DNA from: Bact-08 sp964533215 | GTDB lineage: Bacteria; Bacteroidota; Bacteroidia; Bacteroidales; UBA932 | Assembly: GCA_964533215.1 (NCBI GenBank) | Contig: CAZHLJ010000001.1 | Location: 1,240,001-1,304,000 of the forward strand | Reading direction: 5' to 3' | Length of the DNA: 64,000 bases | In this document: in pieces, positions 9,079 to 17,831 of the stretch | Layout of the letters: every line of letters starts with the position of its first letter | How positions within the stretch are numbered: position 1 is the first letter of the stretch | Notes under the pieces: generated by a model | Seen by the model: only the letters and a program-made list of their open reading frames with translations | Told to the model about the DNA's origin: nothing | The model's database searches: none | Made by a program: the position numbers and the translations under genes

Positions 9079-9612
9079 TTATACCTTAAGGCAGGAGAGG
9101 TCTATTCCAGCCTCTTCTCCTTCACGTATCTGAGAGGAGGAGACATCTACAGTCGGTGCACCAATCAGGGGTAGTTTATATTTTCGGCAAAGCGCTGGTC
9201 CATCGAATCCGGTTCTCGGGTATACCCATACCTCGTACTCATCCAATATCTCCCTCCAGCATTTCCATTTCTCCAGTATAAATAAATTATCTGCTCCAAT
9301 AATGAGAATGAATTTATTGTCAGGTTCCAGCTCACTGAACTTTCGTAGTGTGTTGATAGTGTAAAGGGGTTTTGGCAAAGTGAACTCAATGTCAGACACA
9401 GTAATTCCTTCACCCATTTCTGCAACAACTTCTCGGACATGTTTCAGTCGCTCAATTCCGCCATTGTCTGACAGATCGGCTTTCAGAGGGTTTTGTGGGC
9501 TGACTATCAGCCTGACCTGATCGATATCAGAGCATCCTATAAGATATTTGCAAATGGCAACGTGGCCAATGTGCATTGGGTTGAAAGATCCGAAATATAG
9601 TGCTATACGCAT
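9079..9612 (-). CDS. nadD: nicotinate-nucleotide adenylyltransferase
   Basis: This nucleotidyltransferase-fold enzyme turns nicotinate mononucleotide into deamido-NAD. The N-terminal phosphate-binding motif is GSFNPMHIGH (residues 8-17). The central IIGADNLF and the C-terminal SSSQIREG (the ISSTxIR-type motif) are present. At 177 residues it is slightly short: the protein ends soon after the SSxxIR motif, without the usual final helix. It is 32 bp downstream of gmk and belongs to the gmk-nadD transcript. It joins pncA and pncB functionally. Confidence 0.9.
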   Translation of the reverse strand: MRIALYFGSFNPMHIGHVAICKYLIGCSDIDQVRLIVSPQNPLKADLSDNGGIERLKHVREVVAEMGEGITVSDIEFTLPKPLYTINTLRKFSELEPDNKFILIIGADNLFILEKWKCWREILDEYEVWVYPRTGFDGPALCRKYKLPLIGAPTVDVSSSQIREGEEAGIDLSCLKV

Positions 9613-9644
9613 TTTGCCGGCAGGTTTGTTTTTTCAGGTCTGTA

Positions 9645-10208
9645 TTATTCCGAATAAAATTCTCTGACTATTTCCTCTGCCTCTATCAGACACTTGTCAA
9701 GAGTGTCATTGATAAGGATTTTGTCGAAGAATTCTGTATATAAGAGTTCCTCTTTTGCTTTTGCGACACGTCTTTCAATTGATTCTGCAGTCTCTGTCCC
9801 GCGGGCAATAAGTCGTTCTCGAAGAATTTCGATTGAAGGAGGCTTCACATAGACAGAGAGAGCATTATTGCCGTAAAGTCTTTTAAGGTTAACAGCTCCC
9901 TTTACATCTATGTCGAACACAATAATTGACCCTTTGGACCATATTCGCTCGACTTCACTTTTAAGAGTGCCGTAATAGTAACCAGAATAAACCTCCTCGT
10001 ATTCCACGAACTCCCCGGCGTCGATTCTCTTTTTAAACTCATCTTTGGTAAGGAAAAAGTATTCACGTCCATCTGTCTCTGTTCCTCTTGGCAGACGTGA
10101 TGTTGCGGAAATGGAAAAATCCAGGAATTTAAATTTATCCAGCAGGTGTCGTACGACGGTGGTTTTTCCGGCTCCAGAAGGGGCTGAGAATATCAGTACT
10201 TTATTCAT
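9645..10208 (-). CDS. gmk: guanylate kinase
   Basis: The enzyme phosphorylates GMP to GDP with ATP. The P-loop is SAPSGAGKTT (residues 8-17). GMP-binding segments are SRLPRGTETDGREYFF and GEFVEYEEVYSGYYYGT, and the lid includes RLIARGTET. The length of 187 residues is standard. Its start overlaps the end of the creatininase-family gene by 8 bp, and nadD follows, giving a three-gene leftward operon. Confidence 0.95.
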   Translation of the reverse strand: MNKVLIFSAPSGAGKTTVVRHLLDKFKFLDFSISATSRLPRGTETDGREYFFLTKDEFKKRIDAGEFVEYEEVYSGYYYGTLKSEVERIWSKGSIIVFDIDVKGAVNLKRLYGNNALSVYVKPPSIEILRERLIARGTETAESIERRVAKAKEELLYTEFFDKILINDTLDKCLIEAEEIVREFYSE

Positions 10209-10965
10209 AAAGATCTTTTTCGTTTTTAACCTTTGAAAGATCGACCAGAAATCTTGAAACCTTCTCTGTGCAATCTTTTAGGAATCTCTCTCCTTTTTCT
10301 TTAGTTGCGGCTTTTGGGTTGCCGACTCCCGTATCATTTGATGCATAGATCCATCTGCGTGGGGTCCATGCCCATTTTTCTCTGAATCCTTCAAATTTTA
10401 ATTTATGTTCTGTTCCATCACCGGCTTCGGATAGCGGAAGGATAAGCTCCGGTGCAGCAGACATCATGCTTGAGGTTTCAAGCTCGTCGGCATGATCTCC
10501 GGGGTTAGTGAAATACCCCTGTGGCTTGCATACCTGCCACCAGTTGATTGAACTGATAAGGATGTCCGGGAACTCCAGAGTCAGTTCTCTGATAAGAGGC
10601 ACAAAGTTATTTCCTCCATGAGCATTCAATATGACCAGCTTCTTTATACCATGCTTGTCCAGTACTTCCAGAATGTCATGGATTATTGCCATCTGGGTGG
10701 AGGGTCTCATGTTCATGCAAAGTTTGATATCCATCTGCCCGGTATTCAATCCGTATGCGATTGATGGAAGGACAATACAGCCTGCCCCCTCTTTGTTGGC
10801 TATGCCGGCAGCATCGGCAGCAACTTTTTCTGCTAAAATGGTATCAGTTCCGTAGGGTAGGTGATAATTGTGAGCCTCAGTAGCTCCCCATGGTAATATA
10901 GCTATTTTAAACTCCTCATCCTTAACTGTTTTCCAATTGGATTCGCGAAGAACCTGTAATTTCAT
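10201..10965 (-). CDS. creatininase-family amidohydrolase
   Basis: The protein of about 254 residues belongs to the creatininase/FAPy-deformylase fold. Metal ligands are visible in GATEAHNYHLPYGTD (E, H and D), NAHGGNN and HADELETS. Members hydrolyse cyclic amides or formamides such as creatinine or formamidopyrimidines; the substrate here is unknown. The frame can begin at TTG 10974, but the ATG at 10965 fits better because the -7 box at 10983-10990 would start transcription near 10977. It overlaps gmk by 8 bp. Confidence 0.8.
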   Translation of the reverse strand: MKLQVLRESNWKTVKDEEFKIAILPWGATEAHNYHLPYGTDTILAEKVAADAAGIANKEGAGCIVLPSIAYGLNTGQMDIKLCMNMRPSTQMAIIHDILEVLDKHGIKKLVILNAHGGNNFVPLIRELTLEFPDILISSINWWQVCKPQGYFTNPGDHADELETSSMMSAAPELILPLSEAGDGTEHKLKFEGFREKWAWTPRRWIYASNDTGVGNPKAATKEKGERFLKDCTEKVSRFLVDLSKVKNEKDLYE

Positions 10966-10982
10966 AATATTCAATTTGTCCG

Positions 10983-11009
10983 CAAAGTTAGATTTTTATG
11001 TTAACTTTG
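10983..11009. promoter_or_regulatory. divergent promoter pair between creatininase gene and fba
   Basis: Two identical -7 boxes, TAACTTTG, face away from each other: on the minus strand at 10983-10990 and on the plus strand at 11002-11009, with 11 bp between. For the plus promoter a TTTG lies at 10975-10978 with a 23-bp spacer, slightly long for the Bacteroidota consensus. Confidence 0.55.
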
Positions 11010-11039
11010 CCTCGATAAAAATTATAAATTTTATATATT

Positions 11040-12002
11040 ATGATTTCATACAAAGAATTAGGTCTAGTAAACTCTAAAGAGCTGTTTGCTAAAGCCGTCA
11101 AGGGTGGTTATGCAATCCCTGCCTTTAACTTCAATAATATGGAGCAGATGCAGGCTATCATATCTGCATGTGTTGAGACAAAATCTCCTGTGATCCTTCA
11201 GGTTTCAAGTGGAGCTAGAAAATATGCCAATCAGACTCTTTTACGCTATATGGCCCAGGGTGCCGTTGAATATGCAAAGGAGTTAGGACAGAACATTCCA
11301 ATCGTTTTACACCTTGACCATGGTGATACATTTGAATTATGCAAATCTTGTATTGATATGGGCTTCTCCTCTGTTATGATTGATGGCTCGCATTTTCCTT
11401 TTGATCAAAATGTGGAACTTACAAAACAGGTTGTTGAGTATGCTCACAAACATGATGTAACTGTTGAGGGCGAGCTTGGAGTCCTTGCAGGTGTTGAAGA
11501 TGAGGTATCTGCTGAGCATCACACTTATACTCAGCCGGAAGAGGTTGAAGAGTTTGTAAAAAGGACCGGTGTAGATTCGCTTGCTATTTCTATCGGAACG
11601 TCTCATGGTGCTTTTAAATTCAAACCCGGCCAGAAACCTGAGATTCGTCTTGATATTCTTAAAGAGATAGAGAAAAGGATCCCTGGATTCCCAATAGTGC
11701 TTCATGGTTCTTCAAGTGTACCTCAGGATATAGTCGCCGAGATAAACAAATATGGCGGCAAGTTGAAGGATTCAATAGGTATTCCGGAAGAGCAGCTTCG
11801 TAAGGCAGCTGCCAGTGCTGTATGTAAGATCAACATCGATTCTGATGGACGTCTTGCTATGACAGGTGCTATAAGGAAAGTTTTTGCTGAAAAGCCGGAA
11901 GAGTTTGATCCTCGTAAATATCTGGGACCTGCCCGTGACGCTCTGAAAGCGCTTTATAAGCATAAGGTAGTTGAAGTACTAGGAAGCAACGATAAGATGT
12001 AA
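11040..12002 (+). CDS. fba: class II fructose-bisphosphate aldolase
   Basis: The 320-residue metal-dependent aldolase splits or forms fructose-1,6-bisphosphate in glycolysis and gluconeogenesis. Zinc and catalytic residues are in HLDHGDTFE (H91, D93, H94), VEGELG, GTSHGAFK and LHGSSSVP. The early AIPAFNFNN segment is also typical. Its length and motifs fit the class IIB group that also contains ketose-bisphosphate aldolases, but the general aldolase role is the safest call. It is a single-gene unit with its own promoter and terminator. Confidence 0.93.
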   Translation: MISYKELGLVNSKELFAKAVKGGYAIPAFNFNNMEQMQAIISACVETKSPVILQVSSGARKYANQTLLRYMAQGAVEYAKELGQNIPIVLHLDHGDTFELCKSCIDMGFSSVMIDGSHFPFDQNVELTKQVVEYAHKHDVTVEGELGVLAGVEDEVSAEHHTYTQPEEVEEFVKRTGVDSLAISIGTSHGAFKFKPGQKPEIRLDILKEIEKRIPGFPIVLHGSSSVPQDIVAEINKYGGKLKDSIGIPEEQLRKAAASAVCKINIDSDGRLAMTGAIRKVFAEKPEEFDPRKYLGPARDALKALYKHKVVEVLGSNDKM

Positions 12003-12052
12003 TATCTTATCCGCACACTCTTTTGGAGAGTAATTTATATGAATTATAAAAA

Positions 12053-12081
12053 GGATGTCTGATTTCAGATGTCCTTTTTTT
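12053..12081 (+). terminator. rho-independent terminator of fba
   Basis: A 10-bp stem with two G-T pairs (GGATGTCTGA with TCAGATGTCC) and a very short loop is followed by seven T. It is 50 bp after the fba stop. Confidence 0.85.
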
Positions 12082-12128
12082 ATGCTTGCTTACTTCACAC
12101 TGTGTCAACCTTTTTCAGGACGGGACAT

Positions 12129-12236
12129 CTGACCAAGTTATTCGTGGCAATTAACAATGAATCAATATATTAGCCCATAATGTACAAAGAGCTAAAATTC
12201 TCACGATCAACTCAATGCCACGAATGACTTGGTCAG
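12129..12236. repeat. 21-bp inverted repeat pair flanking 66 bp
   Basis: Arms at 12129-12149 and 12216-12236 are inverted copies that match at 20 of 21 positions (the arm begins CTGACCAAGT and ends ATTCGTGGCA). The 66-bp core is AT-rich and has no ORF. No T-run follows, so it is not a terminator, and no target duplication is seen at the outer ends. It may be a small invertible segment, a MITE remnant or a regulatory stem-loop. It stands just before the marR promoter. Confidence 0.75.
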
Positions 12237-12248
12237 TTGACTGTTTTT

Positions 12249-12279
12249 TTTGTTAGTTAGTATAAACTAACTATATTTG
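12249..12279 (+). promoter_or_regulatory. marR promoter
   Basis: TTTG (12249-12252), a 19-bp spacer and TATATTTG (12272-12279) match the Bacteroidota -33/-7 consensus exactly. The -7 box ends 4 bp before the ATG at 12284, so the transcript may be leaderless, or translation may begin at a later ATG (12323). Confidence 0.75.
12254..12273 (+). promoter_or_regulatory. probable MarR operator
   Basis: A perfect palindrome TAGTTAG-TATAAA-CTAACTA fills the spacer between the -33 and -7 boxes, the usual place for an autorepressor of the MarR family. Confidence 0.6.
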
Positions 12280-12283
12280 CCAC

Positions 12284-12694
12284 ATGAAAAATCTTATAAA
12301 TGCTGTTTCGCAACTCTCCAATATGATGGTTCAAATGGAGGAGAAGGCAAAGGAACAGTATAATACAGCAGGCCTGACTCAGACTCAGATGCATTACCTT
12401 GAGACAATAGGTATACTGGGAAATCCAAATATGACAGAGCTCGCGAGGGCCTTGCAGCTTTCGAAACCAACAGTTACCGTTGCTATTGACAAGCTTATTG
12501 AACATGGCTGTGTAAGTAAGGTACAGTCAGATCAGGATCGGAGAACTACTCACCTCCATCTGTCTGAAGAGGGGCTCAGACTCAATCAGACTCATAGTTT
12601 TGCCCATAGATCCATTGCAGAACGCTTCTCTAAGAAACTGGACAAACAGGAAATAGAGACATTAATAGAATTAATCAACAAGACAATAAAGTAA
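12284..12694 (+). CDS. MarR-family transcriptional regulator
   Basis: The 136-residue protein has the MarR winged-helix layout. An N-terminal dimer helix is followed by the recognition region MTELARALQLSKPTVTVAIDKLI (near residues 50-72) and the wing KVQSDQDRRTTHLHLSEEG with its conserved DRR. The C-terminal helix completes the dimer interface. A perfect palindrome overlaps its promoter, and a similar one precedes the P-type ATPase gene, so it probably represses both. The ligand is unknown; given the neighbour, a metal or ionic stress signal is possible. Confidence 0.88.
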   Translation: MKNLINAVSQLSNMMVQMEEKAKEQYNTAGLTQTQMHYLETIGILGNPNMTELARALQLSKPTVTVAIDKLIEHGCVSKVQSDQDRRTTHLHLSEEGLRLNQTHSFAHRSIAERFSKKLDKQEIETLIELINKTIK

Positions 12695-12710
12695 TTTTTT
12701 TTATCAAATT

Positions 12711-12726
12711 GTTAGCACATACTAAT
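12711..12726 (+). promoter_or_regulatory. second operator-like palindrome before the ATPase gene
   Basis: GTTAG-CACATA-CTAAT repeats the TTAG-N6-CTAA design of the marR operator and lies 4 bp before the ATPase ATG, in the 36-bp gap after marR. It suggests a second binding site of the same regulator. Confidence 0.4.
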
Positions 12727-12730
12727 TATT

Positions 12731-15304
12731 ATGAAAAATTCTTCCACACCTCATAGCTACCAAGGTCTTACACAAGATCAGGTAAAAACCCGACAAAACA
12801 CGGATGGCTATAATGAGCTGCCATCATCAAAAAACAAAGGAGCTTGGCAAATAGCGTTAGGAGTATTAAAGGAACCTATGTTCATACTACTGGTGACCTG
12901 TGGCACACTTTATCTAGTCCTGGGTGATATTCAGGAGGGTATCATGCTTATGAGTTTTGTGGTTTTCGTCATGGGAATAGAGTATTTTCAAGAGAGAAAG
13001 ACAGAGAAAGCATTGGATGCCTTGAAGGACCTCGCCAGCCCCAGAGCGTTGGTTATAAGGGAAGGCAAGACTATCAGGATTGCCGGAAGAGAAGTCGTTG
13101 TCGGAGATGTTGTTGTTTTACAGGAGGGTGACAGGGTGCCGGCAGACGGTAAGGTCTTGGATTGTGTAAACCTGTTGGTGGATGAATCTTTGCTGACAGG
13201 TGAATCTGTATCGGTGAGGAAAAGAGAGTGGGAAGAAGGAGAGGGTGAAATGATTCCGGGAGGTGATGATATTCCTTATGTATTTTCAGGCACAATGGTG
13301 GTTCAGGGTAATGGGATTTTTGAGGTTACAGCAATAGGATCAAAGACGGAGTTGGGAAAAATAGGGAATGCCCTGGAGTCCGTGAAAGAGGAGCCAACCA
13401 AGCTTAAAAGAGAGATGGGATCACTTGTAAAAAAGATTGCCATAGGAGGTGTATTTCTCTGTGTTCTGGTAGTTGTGCTTTATACAGTGACAAGAGGAGA
13501 TCTTCTAAAAGGATTTCTTTCCGGTATAACTCTTGCCATGGCAATGTTGCCTGAAGAGTTCCCTGTGGTTCTTACAATATTCCTTGCTCTGGGAGCTTGG
13601 AGAATGTCAAAGAAATCTGTACTTACGAGAAAACCTGCCGCCATTGAGACATTAGGCTCAGCAACAGTACTTTGCACCGATAAAACTGGTACGCTCACGC
13701 AGAATAAGATGACTGTCAATTCGCTTTACAGCAAGGATGGTGAAATTGCTGTAAATGTAATTTCTACAAAAGTATTTCCAGAACAATTCCATGAAATTAT
13801 TGAGTATGGCATTTTATCAAGCCAGACCAATCCTTTCGACCCGATGGAGAAGGCTATAACTAATATCGGGGATAACTATCTGCAAAATACTGAACATATT
13901 CATCATGACTGGAAAATGGAAAAGGAGTATCCTCTTTCCAAAGAGATGCTGGCTATGTCACGAGTGTTTTCCAATCCAAATGCCCACACAAGGGTAATTG
14001 CTGCAAAAGGGGCTCCCGAAGCGATATTCGATCTTTGCCACTTGGATAATGATAAGATTGCACAGTATAGCAAGGCCGTATCTGATTTTGCTTCGTCCGG
14101 ACTGCGAGTGTTAGGGGTTGCCAAGGCTCATATTTCTCCAGAAGATCTTCCTGAAGGACAGCATGACTTCGATTTTGAATTTGTTGGTCTGATCGGCCTT
14201 TCCGATCCAATAAGGGAGAGTGCTCCTGTTGCTGTTAAAGAGTGCTACAAGGCAGGTATCAGGGTAATAATGATTACCGGAGACTATCCTGTAACAGCAA
14301 TGAATATTGGTAAAGAGATCGGTCTGAAACACCCGGGACTTTGTATTACAGGTCCGGAACTTAGCGCAATGAGTGAGGAGGAACTCTGTGAAAAAATAAA
14401 GAAGGTCAACATTTTTGCAAGGGTTGTACCGGAGCAGAAATTGAAAATTGTAAATGCGTTAAAGCAGAACAGAGAGATTGTAGCAATGACGGGAGACGGT
14501 GTGAATGATGCTCCTGCTTTGAAAGCGGCACATATCGGTGTGGCAATGGGAGAGAAGGGGACTGATGTCGCAAGGGAGGCCTCCTCTCTAGTTCTTATGG
14601 ACGACAATTTTGAATCTATTGTTGGGGCTGTGAAGATGGGCAGAAGAATATTTGATAACCTTCAGAAGGCGCTCAGTTACATTTTTGCAATACATGTACC
14701 TATTGCCGGTTTATCTCTGGTACCTGTCTTTTTTGCAGACCTGCCGTTGATCCTATGGCCAATTCATATAGTCTTCATGGAACTTATCATCGACCCGGCT
14801 TGTTCAATCATATTTGAGGCTGAAAAGGAGGAAAAAAATGTAATGTCTCGTCCACCTAAGTCCATCGATGAACCATTCTTCGGTTTTGGAAAAATCCTGC
14901 TAAGTTGTTCTCAGGGCATAGGTATTCTTCTGATAACCCTTTTAGTCTATTTCATTGGCTTGGATATGCAATATTCTGAAAACGAAGTGAGGACTTTGAC
15001 TTTTGTCACACTCATATCTTCAAACATTGCTGTTATACTTTCAAATAGATCTTGGTCCAACAATATTTTCCGGATAATCGTTTCGCCAAACAAGAGCGTA
15101 AAATGGGTAGCGGGAGGGGCAATATTCTTCCTCGTCCTTATACTGAATGTGCCATTTTTGCTTGATCTGTTTCAGTTTGAGAGCATAAACCTTATGGAAA
15201 CGATTACCTGTGTATTTCTTGGATTCTTCAGTATTACATGGTTCGAAATTTACAAGGTGGTAAGAAGAAAGAGGGAAGAAAGACAACTCATGCAGGAGAA
15301 GTAG
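12731..15304 (+). CDS. P-type cation-transporting ATPase (P2-like)
   Basis: The 857-residue protein has the full P-type ATPase plan: an N-terminal cation-ATPase domain, two membrane helices, the actuator loop with TGES (156-159), TM4, the phosphorylation motif DKTGTLTQ (D317), a nucleotide domain, the hinge MTGDGVNDAP and six C-terminal helices. The TM4 ion-site motif is PEEFP (274-278), not the PEGLP of Ca2+ pumps or the CPx of heavy-metal pumps. TM6 reads MELIIDPACSI instead of NxxTDxxPA. The transported ion is therefore uncertain, although calcium is the usual annotation. It is downstream of marR and shares its operator pattern. Confidence 0.9.
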   Translation: MKNSSTPHSYQGLTQDQVKTRQNTDGYNELPSSKNKGAWQIALGVLKEPMFILLVTCGTLYLVLGDIQEGIMLMSFVVFVMGIEYFQERKTEKALDALKDLASPRALVIREGKTIRIAGREVVVGDVVVLQEGDRVPADGKVLDCVNLLVDESLLTGESVSVRKREWEEGEGEMIPGGDDIPYVFSGTMVVQGNGIFEVTAIGSKTELGKIGNALESVKEEPTKLKREMGSLVKKIAIGGVFLCVLVVVLYTVTRGDLLKGFLSGITLAMAMLPEEFPVVLTIFLALGAWRMSKKSVLTRKPAAIETLGSATVLCTDKTGTLTQNKMTVNSLYSKDGEIAVNVISTKVFPEQFHEIIEYGILSSQTNPFDPMEKAITNIGDNYLQNTEHIHHDWKMEKEYPLSKEMLAMSRVFSNPNAHTRVIAAKGAPEAIFDLCHLDNDKIAQYSKAVSDFASSGLRVLGVAKAHISPEDLPEGQHDFDFEFVGLIGLSDPIRESAPVAVKECYKAGIRVIMITGDYPVTAMNIGKEIGLKHPGLCITGPELSAMSEEELCEKIKKVNIFARVVPEQKLKIVNALKQNREIVAMTGDGVNDAPALKAAHIGVAMGEKGTDVAREASSLVLMDDNFESIVGAVKMGRRIFDNLQKALSYIFAIHVPIAGLSLVPVFFADLPLILWPIHIVFMELIIDPACSIIFEAEKEEKNVMSRPPKSIDEPFFGFGKILLSCSQGIGILLITLLVYFIGLDMQYSENEVRTLTFVTLISSNIAVILSNRSWSNNIFRIIVSPNKSVKWVAGGAIFFLVLILNVPFLLDLFQFESINLMETITCVFLGFFSITWFEIYKVVRRKREERQLMQEK

Positions 15305-15321
15305 AAGGTTTACATTAAAAT

Positions 15322-15357
15322 AAACAGGAGCTGTTCTGAAAAGAGCAGCTCCTGTTT
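15322..15357. terminator. bidirectional terminator between the ATPase gene and atpG
   Basis: A 16-bp stem with one G-T pair and a GAAA tetraloop lies between two convergent genes. A-rich and T-rich flanks on both sides allow it to serve either strand. Confidence 0.8.
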
Positions 15358-15383
15358 GTTTATAAGATTGAATTTTTTGCTTA

Positions 15384-16238
15384 TCAGCGGGCCATACCAC
15401 CCATTATGTCGAGCAGTTCGTTGGTAATTGCTTGCTGGCGGCTCTTGTTGTACTGCACAGTCAACTCCTGGATAAGCTTCTTCGCATTTTCTGTCGCAAG
15501 CTGCATAGCAACCATACGTGCAGCATGTTCAGACGCATTTGAGTCCATAAGAATTGCAAATATTTTGAATGCCAGAACTTTGTCGAGCAGTTCGGAAATT
15601 ATCTCCTCTCTGCCGGGCTCAAGGATATAGTCGGCTGGTGTGCTTTTTATATCCGTGAAAGAGCTCATAGGTAAATATCTCTCTCTTAGAACAACCTGAT
15701 TTGCAGTTGTATTAAAGTGATTGTAAATTATTTCAACTCTGTCTACAGCATTTGTCTTGAATAACTCCATCAATTTCATGGCAATTGCTGAACATTGAAC
15801 GTAGTCAGGCTTATCTACAATCTTAAAGTCGGTTTTCTCAATTGAATAATTATGGCTGAGAGATTTTGATATCTTTTTTCCGATAGGGAAAAGGATAATG
15901 TTCTCTTTCCCTAAATTCTGATACTCCTCAATGACACTTTTCACCATCTTCTCTACATTCACATTAAATGCCCCGCAGAGTGATGAATTGGATGATACAG
16001 CAACAATTGCCACTCTTTTTACCTCACGTACCTCCTGGTAAGGGGAGCTTTGACCCTCTTGACCGGCTAATGTTTCTGTCAGTATATCCTTAAGTGCATT
16101 TTGATAGGGAATCAGGTTTTTTGCAGCAACTTGCGCCCTATGCAACTTCGCAGAAGAAATCATCCTCATGGCCGAAGTTATCTTTAAGGTGCTGTTTACC
16201 GAAGCAATCCTGATTTTTATCTCTTTAAGTGATGCCAT
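15384..16238 (-). CDS. atpG: ATP synthase F1 gamma subunit
   Basis: The 284-residue central stalk protein couples rotation of the c-ring to catalysis. The N-terminal helix begins MASLKEIKIRIASVNSTLKI, and the C-terminal helix contains TVQYNKSRQQAITNELLDI, both signature regions. SSNSSLCGAFN is the conserved middle motif. It is the last gene of the nine-gene atp operon and begins 2 bp after atpA. Confidence 0.97.
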   Translation of the reverse strand: MASLKEIKIRIASVNSTLKITSAMRMISSAKLHRAQVAAKNLIPYQNALKDILTETLAGQEGQSSPYQEVREVKRVAIVAVSSNSSLCGAFNVNVEKMVKSVIEEYQNLGKENIILFPIGKKISKSLSHNYSIEKTDFKIVDKPDYVQCSAIAMKLMELFKTNAVDRVEIIYNHFNTTANQVVLRERYLPMSSFTDIKSTPADYILEPGREEIISELLDKVLAFKIFAILMDSNASEHAARMVAMQLATENAKKLIQELTVQYNKSRQQAITNELLDIMGGMAR

Positions 16239-16240
16239 TT

Positions 16241-17821
16241 TTATTTTCTGTTCATTATACCTACTACAGTTGCAGCTGTTTGTTCAATAGCAGAAGTCAC
16301 GCTGTCATCCAGAATTCCTTTCCGGAGCTTATCCAGAGTGTCAGTGCTCTTGAGGGCATTTATGAAGTCTTTCTCAAAAGCAGCAACTTTCTCAAGTGAA
16401 AGGTCCTTTAAAAGTCCGTGAGTACCGCAATATAGAATGGCAATCTGCTCTTCGGTAGGCATTGGTGAATATTGAGGTTGTATAAGCAGCCTTGTGTTTT
16501 TCTGACCTTTGTCAATAGTACGGGCAGTAACGGGATCGAGATCTCCTCCGAATTTTGTAAAAGCTTCCAGCTCGCGGTATTGTGCCTGGTCAATTTTTAA
16601 CGTACCAGCAACCTTTTTCATGGCCTTTACCTGAGCATTACCTCCAACACGGGAAACTGATATACCCACATTGATTGCAGGACGGTTACCTTGATTGAAG
16701 AGATTTGTATCAAGAAATATCTGACCATCAGTAATTGAGATTACGTTTGTAGGGATATATGCAGCAACGTCACCGGCTTGCGTCTCAATAATAGGAAGAG
16801 CAGTGAGGGAACCGCCACATTTTACTTTACCTGCAAGAGATGCAGGAAGGTCGTTCATCTTTTCGGCAACATCCTGTTGATTGATTATTTTTGCAGATCT
16901 CTCAAGAAGTCTTGAGTGCAGGTAGAAAATATCACCGGGATAGGCCTCACGTCCTGAAGGACGGCGAAGAATAAGTGAAAGCTCGCGGTATGCAACAGCC
17001 TGTTTTGAAAGGTCGTCATATACAACAAGAGCGTGACATCCGGTATCTCTGAAATATTCCCCGATTGCTGCCCCCGCAAAAGGAGCAAAATACTGAAGTG
17101 CAGCAGAGTCTGAAGCGGTGGCAGATATTACTACAGTGTAGTCCATAGCACCCTTCTCCCTCAATACATTAACAATCGAAGCAACAGTTGAGCCTTTCTG
17201 CCCGATAGCAACATATATGCAGTAAACAGGTTTCCCAGCATGGAAGTTGTCCTTCTGGTTCAGTATGGTGTCAATAGCAATGGCTGTCTTTCCTGTCTGA
17301 CGGTCACCTATTATCAGCTCTCTTTGCCCACGTCCGATAGGTATCATTGCATCTATAGCCTTCAGACCTGTCTGAAGAGGTTCGTTTACCGGTTGCCTGA
17401 ATATTACACCTGGAGCTTTTCTCTCTAGAGGCATCTCTGTAAGGTTGCCCTCAATTGAGCCTAACCCGTCAAGAGGTTGTCCGAGCGGATTTATAACTCT
17501 TCCCAGCAAACCCTCTCCAACTTTAATTGAGGCTATCCTTCCGGTTCGTTTTACACGGTCTCCCTCTTTAATATGGTAGGAGGCACCAAGTAATACGGCA
17601 CCCACATTATCCTCTTCAAGGTTCATTACAACGGCTTCCATTCCATTGTCGAATTCCAGGAGTTCATTAGCCTCTGCATTGAGCAGTCCATAAATTCGGG
17701 CTACTCCATCACTCACTTGGAGCACTGTACCTACCTCTTCGAAGTTTAGTTTAGTGTTCATACCCTTGAGTTGCTGCCTCAAGAGTTCGGAAACTTCGCT
17801 TGTTTTTATATTTTCGGACAT
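16241..17821 (-). CDS. atpA: ATP synthase F1 alpha subunit
   Basis: This is the non-catalytic nucleotide-binding subunit, 526 residues. The P-loop GDRQTGKTAIAID is present, as are PAINVGISVSRVGG and the beta-barrel N-terminus with VSDGVARIYGL. The length is slightly above that of E. coli (513), as is common in Bacteroidota. It lies between atpH (11 bp) and atpG (2 bp). Confidence 0.98.
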   Translation of the reverse strand: MSENIKTSEVSELLRQQLKGMNTKLNFEEVGTVLQVSDGVARIYGLLNAEANELLEFDNGMEAVVMNLEEDNVGAVLLGASYHIKEGDRVKRTGRIASIKVGEGLLGRVINPLGQPLDGLGSIEGNLTEMPLERKAPGVIFRQPVNEPLQTGLKAIDAMIPIGRGQRELIIGDRQTGKTAIAIDTILNQKDNFHAGKPVYCIYVAIGQKGSTVASIVNVLREKGAMDYTVVISATASDSAALQYFAPFAGAAIGEYFRDTGCHALVVYDDLSKQAVAYRELSLILRRPSGREAYPGDIFYLHSRLLERSAKIINQQDVAEKMNDLPASLAGKVKCGGSLTALPIIETQAGDVAAYIPTNVISITDGQIFLDTNLFNQGNRPAINVGISVSRVGGNAQVKAMKKVAGTLKIDQAQYRELEAFTKFGGDLDPVTARTIDKGQKNTRLLIQPQYSPMPTEEQIAILYCGTHGLLKDLSLEKVAAFEKDFINALKSTDTLDKLRKGILDDSVTSAIEQTAATVVGIMNRK

Positions 17822-17831
17822 ATAATCTTAT

